From assembly GCF_020520425.1 (NCBI RefSeq), contig NC_079491.1, positions 46,552,027 through 46,616,026 of the forward strand: DNA of 64,000 nt, written 5' to 3'. Below are positions 12,608-25,300 of the stretch, one piece after another. Positions within the stretch are counted from its first letter, which is position 1, and every line of letters starts with the position of its first letter. The position numbers and the translations under genes are program-made. The stretch comes from Spinacia oleracea. Taxonomy: Eukaryota > Streptophyta > Magnoliopsida > Caryophyllales > Amaranthaceae. The notes below the pieces were generated by a model. It worked only from the letters and a program-made list of their open reading frames with translations, was not told where the DNA came from and ran no database searches.

Positions 12608-12802
12608 ATCATCACGACATACTTGTTGGGAATTTGAGCCCTGAGGTTACAAATGCTACCTTGTTCGCATGCTTCTCTCCTTATCAAACCTGCTCGTAAT
12701 ACGCTTTTCATCCTTTGAACTTACCATTTAGGCAACTTTTTCATATCCCATTGTTGGTGGGCACTCCAGGGGTTTTGGATTCGTTTTATTGGAAGCCAAC
12801 AG
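12608..12802 (+). pseudogene. UBP1/TIA-1-like RRM exon fragments (captured)
   Basis: Two exon-like pieces are bounded by splice-like AG and GT dinucleotides. The first, 12608-12695, reads HHDILVGNLSPEVTNATLFA and on through CF, which strongly resembles the RNP2 region of the second RRM of plant oligouridylate-binding protein UBP1. The second, about 12750-12802, reads GGHSRGFGFVLLEAN, matching the RNP1 block (RGFGFV) of the same RRM. UBP1 proteins bind U-rich pre-mRNA in the nucleus. The intervening part of the RRM and the rest of the gene are absent, so this is a scrap rather than a working gene. It lies inside the Helitron-like element and in its orientation, consistent with exon capture. 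Confidence 0.65.
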
Positions 12803-13518
12803 GTATGACGGAGTAATTGTTTTATGTATTTACGTATTTAATGGTATGTTTGATAATATATCATGATTTATGTAGTTATATGCAAATCTGACCTTCTGTG
12901 ACTCATGGTAATGCCGCGTGCACTTTGTGAAAATATCGACTCGAATATCAAAGTTGTGAACTGCCTAGCTAACTGTGAGGTAATGTTTCTCATCATCCCT
13001 TCACTTTTTGTTGGATATTAAAGTTCTAATAAATCATGTCATTGTTCCTAATTTTGTGAGAGTTTCTCATTAATGATGACGTTTAACACCTTTGCATTTG
13101 TCTTATTCCATTCCATAGAAATGTTATAAATTTGCATTCCTTTTCACTGAAACCTACCAACTTTTTTGGGTGGAGTGGTTAGATAAGAAAAATTGTGATA
13201 TTTGCAAGTGATTAAGATATCTTTGGATAGTTTAGTGGTTAGTATCTATTTGATTTCCCTATTGTATAAGAGGAAAGGTGGCAAATCAAGGTGATCCAAT
13301 GACTCTACTAAGTAAGATGGACAGATGGGACTGTATTGTTTAATAGAAGACTTAAATGAATCTGATGCATATCAGAAGAGTTTATTAGTGACATTAGACG
13401 ATCAATGTATCACAACAAAATTATGTGGTGCCTATTTAAGGTAGTGTGCGATGAATGATTTATGTGCTTTTTTCAGGGTGGTGTACATAGTTGTGACATT
13501 TTCAATGTTCAATTGCAG

Positions 13519-13615
13519 TTTAAGGAGATGGGTGGGAGGATCAGGGCCCTGGATCAGTCTGCAGAGAACAAGAAAGGTTTTGCTGACTGGATGAACAAGC
13601 TAAAACCTGTCAATG
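13519..13615 (+). pseudogene. Exon-like fragment of an unidentified conserved gene
   Basis: After an acceptor-like TTGCAG the frame reads FKEMGGRIRALDQSAENKKG followed by FADWMNKLKPVNE, which has the composition of a real protein exon. It faintly recalls the region before the FYVE domain of plant FREE1-type proteins, but I cannot confirm that. No donor follows and the frame soon becomes low-complexity Phe/Leu. Just upstream, 12907-12978 is another possible exon scrap (ending NIKVVNCLANCE before GTAATG), also unidentified. Confidence 0.4.
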
Positions 13616-13730
13616 AACTGTTATTTTGGTCAAGCGGCATTCCTTATTCTGAACTATTCTTTCTTTTCCCCATTCTTGAATTCTTTTTCTTCTTCGATAA
13701 ATAGAGATATGTGATTCCTGTTGTCATTTT

Positions 13731-13835
13731 GTCAAGCCGCACATTCTTATGCATCCTGATGATCACCTAATCCTGGAGGATGAAAGTGGAAGAGTTAAGC
13801 TGGAGGATCTACACTTTTTCCTTCTGTTTATGTGA
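13731..13835 (+). pseudogene. DNA polymerase delta small subunit (POLD2)-like exon fragment
   Basis: The frame reads VKPHILMHPDDHLILEDESG then RVKLEDL before a TGA. The LEDESGRVKL block is characteristic of the OB-fold region of DNA polymerase delta subunit 2 (p50), a nuclear replication factor. Only this one exon-sized piece is present, so it is probably a captured fragment inside the Helitron-like element, on the same strand as the RPA1-like and UBP1-like pieces. Confidence 0.5.
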
Positions 13836-14370
13836 CATGATTTTTTTTTATCCTTGCGTTCCCGGGAGCAGAGAAATTTTAGCTATACAACACCACCCCC
13901 TCAATAACAAGAATCTCCTCAGGTACTTTAATTTAGGGCTTTTTATCTAATGAATTGTTTTAGCTTAATTTTTCTTCAATTTTTATTCTTGAGATGAGAT
14001 ATGTACAATATATGTAGGCTACCTGATGCTAGAATTTGTATGTTGATCATGATTTTAGGTTAGGGAAAGAAGAATTTGTTATTGTTGTGTGATGTGTCAG
14101 CTGATTTTGTTTTTGTTAAACTTCGTAAAAGATGATGATCAATGTTATGGAGATATCAATTAGTTGCGGCTGAAACTAAGCGATCATTGCAGATTCTGTT
14201 TCTTTGTAACCTGTATTATATTTGGTTTTTGTGTGTGTTGAAAATGAGCGCTTTCTTTGAAATCTGCAATTGCCTTTAAAGCTTCAAGTAATTTCTGGCC
14301 CGATTACTAGGCAGGGCACTGTAACTCATTCATAACATTGTATAATTAGAGTAATGCTTGCTCTTGAATT

Positions 14371-14568
14371 ATGCAGGTTACAAATGGTGTACTGTTCATA
14401 GCTTCAAACTGCAGCATCGGAAATGTTTATCAGTATGATCCTAACTTCGAGTCTTCAGTGTTCGATACCATACAGCTCAAAATCAACAAAGCGTGCAACA
14501 TCCGCTGCAATAACGCCTACACATCTGCAATCATCAAGATAAAGGGTCAATTACATTGCCCTATTTAA
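14371..14568 (+). other. Small ORF (65 aa), unidentified, near the Helitron 3' end
   Basis: The ORF follows an acceptor-like ATGCAG and reads VTNGVLFIASNCSIGNVYQY near its start, with five Cys in all. Its composition looks protein-like rather than random, but I recognise no family. It may be a last exon of a captured gene or part of Helitron-encoded sequence. Confidence 0.3.
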
Positions 14569-14739
14569 ATGCATGTATACAATTAAACCATATGCATTAC
14601 AAATACATCAGTTTTAACTGCATCATTATTACATTAATACATCAGTTTGGTTATTAGCTACATTTTCACATTTGACCATTCATATATAACCCGATTTTTT
14701 ACCTACGCGTTTTAGCATAAATTCTCCGTATATCTTGGG

Positions 14740-14774
14740 GGACCGTGCGCGCTAGCGCACGGTCCAACAACTAG
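14740..14774 (+). other. Helitron 3' terminus: hairpin plus CTAG
   Basis: GGACCGTGCGC (14740-14750), loop GCTA and GCGCACGGTCC (14755-14765) form a perfect 11-bp stem. After AACAA comes CTAG (14771-14774), with T as the next host base. This is the textbook transposition terminator of Helitrons. Confidence 0.9.
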
Positions 14775-15430
14775 TAAAGAAAAAGTGCAAATATATATAT
14801 CAGTAGCAAAATTTAGTTATTGTTAGGCCTTGGTTTTCACCTTAGTTTTACTGAACTCAAATTATTTTTGTTGAACTTATATAAATTACTGAACTTAAGC
14901 ACAGTCCGACACGAACACGAAGTCGTGGCTAAGCTCAAGTCGCATTTTTTTCCGAAAAAACACGACATAGCACAACTTAAATAATAAATTACGTTAAATC
15001 GAGTGAAATTAGACTCGACACGACACGAGGGCATGTGGACCAGCACGTGGACCAGGGCTGTTCATGGTAATTTTATTTTTTTAATTTTTTGATCGGTCTG
15101 GCCGATACGAAACAAATTCAAACATAAGACATGTGAGCTCCCTTTAAATACAGAGATATCTCAAGATGATTCACTATTCACGAGCATGGTAATCGAGTTT
15201 AACTCCACCTAACTCAGCTCATAAAAATCTCGATCTGAGCTCAAGCCATTTTGGGCCATTATTTATCACTTTGTCAATATATACTTCATGATATATCCCC
15301 AAGAGATTCTATTAGAATTAAACCTGAAACGGCATATGCTGTTATGGCATTAAATACTGAAAGTCAACGATGACTGCTAAGTCCTAAGAAAATCAATCCC
15401 ATTTCTTAATACTCTGTACTATTATTGGCC
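14775..15430. other. Intergenic region upstream of the acid phosphatase gene
   Basis: AT-rich sequence with no supported gene. It presumably contains the promoter of the phosphatase gene, but I see no convincing TATA box and do not assign one. Confidence 0.4.
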
Positions 15431-16312
15431 CCTTAAATTAATCAAGCGGATACTCCTTTCTCGCAGGTCAGCCTTCACTCTCTTTTCAACTCAATTTTCT
15501 TGCTTTTCTGTTCAAATTTTAAATGTTGAAATGAGCTTAATTACTTTATTGTTTAATATAGCTAGTATCCGAGTACCTTTTAATTTTCTGAATCTGGGTA
15601 TGCTAAGTTTTTGGGTGTTGCATGTGTGAATTATGATCATGAATGTGGACTAATAGTAATTCGAACAGTTTGTGAATTCCGAATAATAATTTGTCATTTA
15701 TGTATATTTGATTCAGTCAATCTTGGGTCTATAGCAGGGATTGGATATGGGGTTTATCCGTTTATTGTCATTGGTTGATTTTGTATAGCTATTATTTGTC
15801 AGGGGTTTTTGCTGTTTTTAATCTAATAGTTAGTGTCAAACTGATATCCAGGTTTGTTAGAGTGACGTTCTTGGTTGCTTATTTAGGTGCTTGTGTTGTG
15901 TGTTTACGGGTAATCATGACTTAGAGCAAGTATTATTTATAGAGAGCAGAACAAATTCGAAACTCGTACCCGGGAGTTAGCTGCTCAGTGAAATGCATAA
16001 TGGTCCAATTAAAGAAGTAGAAAATGTGAAATTAAATGCAGGATGTTGTACTTTGTGGGGGGAAAAACATGCTTTGGATTGCCATATCACAGAAGTTTCT
16101 AAATTCTAATGATCTATTGGACGGTCCTGTGTAATTTTAGTCGGCATTTGGGACGAATGATGGGAAAAGTTGCCCGAAATTGATTGTATTTGAATTCTCA
16201 AAGTTTCACTTCTTAGATGGGAGTCATTGTCTGAAATCCAATTTTGCAATTTTTCATGCTACTCAACCTAAAAGTTGTGTATTCCTTTCACTTAATTCAG
16301 GTTTAAAAAGGG
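15430..16312 (+). other. Likely 5' UTR with a leader intron of the acid phosphatase gene
   Basis: A pyrimidine-rich stretch at about 15450-15510 looks like a transcript leader. A clear acceptor (TTCACTTAATTCAG, ending 16300) lies 12 bases before the start ATG, so a 5' UTR intron is likely. Its donor is uncertain; GCAG|GTCAGC at 15467 is one candidate. Confidence 0.4.
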
Positions 16313-19300
16313 ATGAAAGGCTTGTTGCTTACTGTATTTGTAGTCGTTTTGGCTGCTTCATACCTTCAATGTGGTGTGTCCCATGGGGTTCAACCCCTGT
16401 CAAAAATTGCTATTCACAAGACAAAAGTTTCTCTCCATTCTGAGGCTTCTATTAAAGTTTCTCCTTCACTACTGGGGGTAAGCTTTAGTCAGCTCGCACA
16501 TCTGCTATCTTTTATTTTAGAAGTATATTTGTGATTTGAAGTAGAAAACTTTTGATTGATCTAAGTAGAGTTGCATACTAGAAGTTCTTATATCATAAAA
16601 TTGCCGCCTCATTTCTGTTTAGGGAACAAATAGAGAATGGGTTACTGTAGAATTCAGCTACCCCAACCCTACTGCAGATGACTGGATAGGGGTATTTTCT
16701 CCTGCCAATTTCAGGTAACAGTCCTTTTTCCCCTGAAAACAGCTTGATTTAGAATCACTTTGTCTTTACCTATTTTTTTTAAAATGAAATGTGGGACAAT
16801 GTTCCTTCTAATGACCAAAATTTGACTCTTTATCTTCAGCTCATCTACGTGCTTGGCAGATAGTCCACGAGTTTACCCTCCTCTTCTTTGCACTGCTCCT
16901 ATAAAGGTGGGTACTGGAAAGTAGGGTGGTGCTTTTACTGACTTTGATCCTTTCCTTATAAATGATCATGAGGTGTAGTTTGAGCACTGTCATTACTGTC
17001 TTTATTTTGCACTTTTGCAGTACCAATATGCAAACTTTTCGAATCCTAAGTATGTGCACACTGGGAGTGGATCTCTGAAGCTTCAATTGATCAATCAGAG
17101 AGAGGATTTTTCATTTTCCCTATTTACTGGTGGATTACTCAATGTATGCTTCCCGTTTTTCATAATATTTCTCTCTTGTTTTGATTGTGAATTCTGATTA
17201 TTCTAGGGATGCATGTTGCTCTTTTATCTTTCTTCTGTGCGATTGTATTTCCATTTCGCATTCCCATTTTATTTTTTCAATTTTGTGGATGTGATGAATT
17301 GATGATGCATCACTGTTTTAACTTTTGTAATTTATCTTATTAAGAGTTGCCTTTTCTTCCTACCAACAGCCAAAGCTGGTTGCTGTCTCAAATGTAGTTG
17401 CTTTTGCAAACCCTAAAGCACCTGTCTACCCACGCTTGGCTCAGGGAAAATATTGGGATGAGGTGAGTTTGTTTTCCTGTATTCTGTGATACCGACCTAC
17501 GTGGTGCATTTGAATTTTAGCCAATAATTTTCTTCTGATTATATTTGTTTTAAGATCATGCATCTGAATTTTAAATCTGTAGTTCTATCATCTACATGAC
17601 ACCCACTCACCCACATTTTCTCATTACTTATTCACCATCCTTAAAAAATGTGTAAAAAGGAAATGGGGCAAACAATTTGGGATATTTGAAGTACTTCGTT
17701 TATGGTTGCTTATACCATATTTCTGAAATCTTCATTTCACTTGGTATTCAGATGACAGTAACTTGGACAAGTGGCTATGGAATTGGTGAAGCAATTCCTG
17801 TAGTCGAATGGGGTTTGCAAGGAGCGAAAAGGAGTATTTCCCCAGCTGGGACATTAACCTTTGATCGTGGAAGCATGTGTGGTGAGTGTGAATTCTTTCT
17901 TCTCCTTTGCAAAGATTCATGCCTGTTGATTCATAGAAATCTCTGTGAATGACAAAACGTCCACATTCAGATTGCTTGAATTGAAAAGGAACGAGGCACA
18001 TCCATCCTGGGAACCTTACTTGATTTTGATATGATTTTCTTATTGCAAGCAGTAATAACTCACCATGCCTTGGTAACTAATTTTTATAACAGTAACATCT
18101 AGTGTAATGTAAGTTGTACAGTTACTACCTTATTCTGGATAGTTCAGTATAATATGATGCTGTCATATACTGTGTGTGGATGTTATTATACTGACCTTTT
18201 CTCCTCAACCCCGAAGCCCTGTTTAGCTGAAGATCTGGTATGGGTCCTGAAACTTCCAATTCCACACTCGACATTTGGTTCGCAATATTCATAAAACTGA
18301 TACCCAAGGTGATTCCCCCTTCAAGGTTTAACTGTTTAAGGTAATACCCTTTTGCCTAGAAGAAGGAAAAGGAGGTCCATATGCATAGATCCTCTTCTAG
18401 TCCATAACTAGCATCATCACCTCCATCCACCAATCCACCACCGTAACAACCCTCTTCCCCATCTCTGCCTCTTTCCTCTCTCTCCTCCACCTGCCCCACC
18501 TCAGCTGTCAATTCTTCTCTCTTTTAACGCCATCTCTTGCCATTCACCATTACATTTTATCTGATCATGAACACTAGTTGTGGTTGTCATTAAACTGAAC
18601 TGTAGAATGGACCTACTGAGTCCCTTGACAGTCCAATAAAGTACAACACCAAATGGATCAAACTATTTCATAATCATGAGAACATCTAAACATGATCCCA
18701 GGTTAATCGCCCTACTTTGCTGTTTGTCATCCTAGTGAAACATGTTGTCATTAACTATTTTTTCTTGCATGTGCACTTGTTTGAGCTTTAACTGCCTAGA
18801 TCCTATTTTGTTTTGCATTCTTAATTACATTTTATTTGTTTGGAACTTTTGAAATTAAGCAATCACTTTTGTCTAAACTTGAATGTTTACCCAACTGTTT
18901 TTGTCCTAGTTATTTTATAGGGGCACTGCTGATGTCATACAGTTTGGAAATTCCTATCCACTTAATTTTATGTAGTTCGGAAATTCCTATTCAATCTACA
19001 GGTGCACCAGCAAGTACCGTGGGGTGGCGTGATCCTGGTTATATTCATACTGGATTCATGAAGGAGTTGTGGCCCAACTTAGTGTATGTCATTTTATTTT
19101 TTGTTAGTTAGGCTCTATTAAGTTCTTATTTCAGGACCTTTATTACTTATTTTAGATTAGAGCAGGAAATGGGGGTAATATTGTCTTTTTAACCTTTATG
19201 AGTGTATGGAAGTGGAGGAAATGGTGGGACATATTACTATATAAGCAAATGGGACAATCTTTAAGGGACTGACTAAAATAGAATAATGGGGCAAACAAAT

Positions 19301-22300
19301 AGGGACAGAGGGAGTAGTAGTCACTGACTTAGTGGACTAAGTAGAGCCTATCTTATATTTAAAAAAATCCCAAAGCCTAAGCCCAACTCTAGTAAGGTCA
19401 AACCCTAAATCATAAAACAATAGTCGGCCACATACAAGAAAGAGGTTCTCAGAAAGAGGGTCAAACCCTAAAGAAGAGAATCTCACCCAACCGCATAAAG
19501 AAAGAAATTCATCCCTAACAAGTCCATGATTTCTGAAGCCATTGATAGATAAATCTCTCTCTCTCTCTTTCTTTTCCTCCCTCTTTATATGTCCTTATTC
19601 ATGAGGTCCTCCGAGGAAGTCAGATCTAAGATTGGGTTCGCCAAATTCACTGAACCGGGCCGCGACCGCAGCGTACCTTGGTTCGTCTCCGAGTAACACT
19701 GATCAGAACCAATATGTCTAGATTATAACCAACTAGATTAGGTCCCGTGCATGCACGGATATTCTAAAATTATTGTTTGACCATCTTTAAAATATTTATT
19801 CCTTAAAGCTAATGCGTAATTAATAAATCTTGAACGTACTCATTTTATCATCTAATGTATTTTATATGTTTAATATGATAATTTTACCAAAATATTCGAT
19901 ATGCTTAATACGTTAATTTAACCAAAATGTTGCTTAAATATAATTTCTAATATTGATATGAGTTTTTGACTAAAATATTACCAAAATCGTCTAATACTGA
20001 TACTTTTTTCCATACATAAATAATTTATACAAAAGGAAAGAAAATAAAATAAAATAGGTATGATATTTTAGGAAAAGGGTTGTTGGCGGGAAAATTTTGC
20101 ACAAGGAAGTGACATGTGTCATTCCTGGTGTCTATTTTAGTATAATGTGATAGATTTGTTTAGATCATGTCTATATGGGTACCCATATGTTAAGATCACG
20201 TCTAGATCAGAAACAATCTGTCAAGATCACGTCCAAATTAGAATGGTATGTGCTTAGAACATGCATTAAAGGATGTATGGAGTGCAATGGATGTCGTACC
20301 CTTGTTAGATTGTTCAAAAATAGGTAAGCGCATTTTTTCATTTTGTTCATTAATATTAATATTAATACAATATTTCACGTTAATACTTTCATTTTTTGAG
20401 TGTATGTATTTATAATAAAAAAAAACAATATTTAGTTGAAGAACTCAGTCTTATCTATTATAAGTAGTTAAATCATTAAAAAAGTCAAATCAATAATGTG
20501 TATTATAATATTATAAAGTTGAATGAAATTTATTTTAAAAGTAATATTGGTTATTACTTTAATCATTAAACCTATTGATAATAATTGTAAGTTTTTATTT
20601 AAATCTTAATTATGAAACATCACATCAGATCAAATCAGAAAAAAGTAACTGCAGTCAGAAAAAATAAGTTTTGATCAAACCAGACCGCATCAGATCAAAT
20701 CAGAAATAAGGTAAACTAAAAAGTGCCTTACATTTGTTCACCGTCTTCTATACTGTGATGACGTTATAGGATGTCAAAGGCATTAAAGTTGAGTTTAAAA
20801 TTAAATTTACTCTCAAGTATGTTCTTTTGAACTATTTCATTTTAAACTTCAGGCCTTGATATCCTTTTTTCTTCTCGTATACTAACTCAAATAGATTTTC
20901 AATAACTGAAGCGTGAATTGTGAAGTACTCGGTAGAAATCAGTTGCCTTGTGGGCCTAGAATCTAACAGAAACAGTCCCTTTGAATTGTAGGGGAAAGAA
21001 TAAGATTACCTCTTTGAAATAATATGGCTACGTCTTGTACGTCTGATCTCATCCCTCCCGCTCTAGAAAACAGCCTTGATTGACGCAATGATGTTATATC
21101 AGACAATGTTTTTCTCCTCTGTCTTTTAAAGTAAAGGTAGGAAAATTTATTCTAATAATCCAACCTTTGAATGATTCACTAAAAATAATCGTACCTGTCA
21201 ATGAACTTCAATACTCCAACCTTTTGGGGATACCTTCCTATATTGGTCTCTTGTGACAGTTAACCTAAATATTAGGTAACTTTTCAATTATTTTGTTTAT
21301 TTGAATTAACCCTCCAACCACCTTCAACACCCTCACACTCGTCTTCTGTCTCCTCCATCTTCATCTCCCATTCTTGCTTCTGACATTCCCAATCAATGCT
21401 CATCTGCACCTTTTGGCTACTGTGGTGGTCCCAAGTCTTGATTTGCCTCCAACTCAACCGCCTCTCTCGGAACCATCCTTCCCTTCTAGAACTTTCTACT
21501 AAACTGACTTACTCTTCTTCTCCTAGATGATAACCATTAGAGAGATAGAAATGATCATTGAAATTAACGTCATTGTTATTCTCCTGAACTTGCTCTTCTC
21601 CAGACATCTTGAAGATGATATCGAGAAATTCAAGGAAAATAAGATGAATCTTCGATTGAGGAAACCAAATTGAAATTCTTCAAGTCAAGGAGATTCGAAA
21701 ATTGAGACAACTTGATAAAAAATTCAAAGCGATTTCAAAAGAAATCATACAAAATTAATGATTAAGAACAGAAAAAAATCAAGAAGAATTTAGAAGAAAA
21801 CTGCAGATTTTGCAGCAAAATCAGCAGAAAAAATCATGCGTTCCAATTTTAAACTACACATCAGATACAATTATTGAGCATTAGAGAAGATTGAAGAGAT
21901 CATGGGATCAATTGCATATTTGGGCAAGTATTCCGGATTTTACATGTGGTGCTTTGCAATTGTGTAATTGTGGATTACTTTGGGGACATGTCACCTAAAG
22001 GTTAGATTATTAAAATTAACTGATAGGTGAGACTAATTTTTACGAACCACCCAAAGGTTGGATTTATTAGAATCCATTTTCCATAAAGTTCTGAGTTATG
22101 GCTTATACTCAATTTGGGAAACACTTTTTCTTCATGCTGGAGTTATGACTCCAGCATATGGATGATTGGATGATTGAATGAATATAATTCTCTTTTTCTG
22201 ATAAAGGAAATTTGATACTTATCCTAGATGTCTAGATGTCCATTCATCAGTTAAATAAGCGACACACATTTTCCGAATGAAGAGATTTTAGCTGTTATTG

Positions 22301-25300
22301 AAGAGACACACACAGAGTCGCCTTTGGACTGTAAACTTTTATTTTTTCTTGTAATGTGATCTTTTGTCTTCTTCGTGCCATGCAGCTACACATATAGGAT
22401 TGGACACAGACTGCACAATGGCATATATGTATGGAGTGATAGTTATCGCTTCAGAGCATCTCCTTATCCAGGTCAAGATTCTGTTCAAAAAGTTATCATC
22501 TTTGGAGATATGGGAAAGGTATGGAAATCTGATAGGATGTTTGATAGTATTTCTAGCCTTCTAGGTCCACTTTAGACGTGTATTTAGTCTTATATTGATC
22601 TGGGAAACATGTAGTTACTCTAAGTCGTGTTTGATTTGTCGAAATTAGCTTATGTCAAAGCATTCATGCCAAGGCTTAATATTGTTGTGAAGATAAACTT
22701 TGAGGACTCCTGTTCAATATGCGTATGGATTTGTCTAAATTAGCTTATATCATACAAGTAGCATTCATGCCAAGCCTTAATAATGTTGTGAAGATAAACT
22801 TTGGGGATTCTTGTGCATTTGGTGCTAAAAAGCAATTCTGAAAGAAGATTTTTGAGCTTTTAAAACTGTCAGTACCCGAATGCCTCAAAATAAAACTCCG
22901 GACTTCAGTGGAATAGGGAGGATTTGTATGTAGCCTTATCCCTATGACTACAGAGAAGTCGTTTCCCGCTGACATTTGTTTTGATACGTTGGTAATGGTA
23001 TTATTTGCTTTACAAACTTTTAGGAAAGACGGCCTAACGGTTAGACCACTTTTATGCACCGAAACCAATTAGTTATGCACTTTAACTAATTAGTTAACCA
23101 CTTAAACGAATTAGTTAAGTCTGAACTCAATTAGTTAAGCAACGAAACCAATTAATTATGCAGCCGAACCTATTAGTTAAGCACTGAACCAATTAGTTAA
23201 ACAATGAAACTGATTAGTTAAGCAATGAGATCAATTAGTTAAGATTTTATGAGTTTTAGTTAATAATAAGTTTGTTCAAAAATAATAACTATATTTAACT
23301 GTTTGTCTTTCTACCTTAACTTTTTTGTTATTCAATTAGTTATGATTTTATTACTTTAGTACCAAAAAGTGGTCTAACCGTTAGGCGGTCTTACACAAAA
23401 GTTTATGTATTTGCTTTCACAAAGAACAAAAGAAAAGACATTATGGTCAACCAATTTCTCATAGAATAGTGAATCTTTGACTCTATTGGAAATAGGAAAA
23501 TGTATTGATCTTTCAATACGAATAGTAGTTTTTTTTACGAGGTTTTTTTGCAATTTGTAGACTATGGACTAGGGTGCACATTGAGTATGGTGCACCCAAA
23601 TTACACATACGCATGCTTAAAAGAACATAGTATTGTGATAAAGAACATGAATATAATCTTTTGTTTTTTTTATGAAATTAATAATTAAAAACATAAATTG
23701 TGTTCTTTTAACATAAAATTTTGTTCTTTTATAGAAGCGATTGTGTTCTTCTGGTGCACTGCGCACCTGTGTCCACCGTCTAGATGTTGTCCTTTTGGCA
23801 TTTAATATGAGTAGTAGTTAAATTTGGCTTGGTCTTGCTGTTTCTTGTTTCCATGACTGCTCATGTGTTGTTCATGGTAATGCATTTCAACTTTCAAGCA
23901 TATATTTTCCTTTCTCTGGTTTCATTACCACTTATTCACACCTAGAGGTGTGGATACAAGTTCTTGGGGATGTGCCGGATGTCTACCTCGGACGTTCTAT
24001 GTTTATGTATAGAATGACCAGGGGTATTTCCTTTTATCTATGTCTCTGTAAGTAGCTGTAAAATCATTAGGATCCTTTAATTCCATATGTTTGTTTATAT
24101 TTGGCAGGTGTACCTTCTGAATTACTGATACCTTAATTGTTTTAGGATGAAATGGATGGTTCCAATGAATACAACAACTTCCAGCGGGGGTCTCTTAATA
24201 CTACTGGACAGCTAATCAATGATCTGAAGAACATTGATATAGTCTTCCACATAGGAGATATATGCTATGCTAATGGTTATCTGTCTCAGTGGGATCAATT
24301 CACTGCTCAAGTTGAGCCCATTGCCTCAGCTGTTCCGTATATGATTGCTAGGTTGGTTTCTTATTTTACCTCTCTTGGAAATCCTTATTTTGACACTACT
24401 GTTTGTTCAAGTCAAATAATGTTTCCTTTTTCCTTGCAGCGGAAATCATGAGAGAGACTGGCCAGGGACAGGTTCCTTCTACCAGAATACAGATTCAGGA
24501 GGAGAATGTGGTGTTTTAGCTCAGAATATGTTCTATACTCCTGCTGAAAACAGGGAAAAGTTCTGGTATGTCATAAATTGGGATGCATTAAGTTATACTA
24601 TACTGAATGATCTTCAAATCAAGGAATTAGAAAAATATATAATATATTATCTTCTTCTGCAGGTATTCTACTGATTATGGCATGTTCAGGTTTTGCATTG
24701 TTGATACAGAACATGATTGGCGAGAGGGAACAGAACAATATAAGTTCATTGAACATTGTCTAGCATCTGTAGATCGACAAAAGCAGCCATGGCTTATTTT
24801 TCTTGCACATCGTGTGGTGGGTTATTCTTCAGGCGATTCTTACGCTGTTGAAGGCTCATTTGGGGAGCCAATGGGCAGAGAGAGCCTTCAGAAGTTGTGG
24901 CAAAAGCACAAGGTTGATATTGCTGTTTATGGCCATGTACATAACTACGAGAGAACATGCCCCATCTATCAGGTTCTTCTCATTTCCTTGTTGAAGTAAA
25001 TACTTTTTTTTTCTGGATATCACAAAAATATTTAGTTTGTGGTGTTTTGATATTGCAGAACATATGCACGAACCAAGAAAAGAACAATTATAGAGGCACC
25101 TTGGGCGGAACGATACACGTAGTTGCTGGCGGTGGAGGGGCGAGTCTATCAGAATTTTCTACCCTCAAGCCAAATTGGAGTATATTTAGAGACAAGGATT
25201 ATGGATTTGTTAAACTCACAGCATTCAACCACTCGAGCTTGTTGTTCGAGTATAAGAGAAGCAGTGATGGAAGAGTTTATGACTCATTCACAATAACAAG

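Larger units (their letters stand above)
6207..14774 (+). mobile_element. Large Helitron-like element carrying an RPA1-like gene and gene fragments
   Basis: The 3' terminus is clear. A perfect 11-bp stem with a 4-base loop (14740-14765) is followed by AACAA and CTAG, with host T at 14775. This is the canonical Helitron 3' end and insertion rule. The 5' terminus is less certain; the best candidate is A|TCCTAACACTTTAAAAAGC at 6207, which fits the host A / element TC rule. Inside are an RPA1-like coding segment, UBP1-like RRM exons, a POLD2-like exon and others, all on the plus strand. No Rep/helicase ORF is visible, so the element is non-autonomous or decayed. Plant Helitrons are known to carry RPA-like genes and to capture exons. 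Alternatively, the left part may be an independent host gene with only the right part belonging to a Helitron. Confidence 0.6.
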
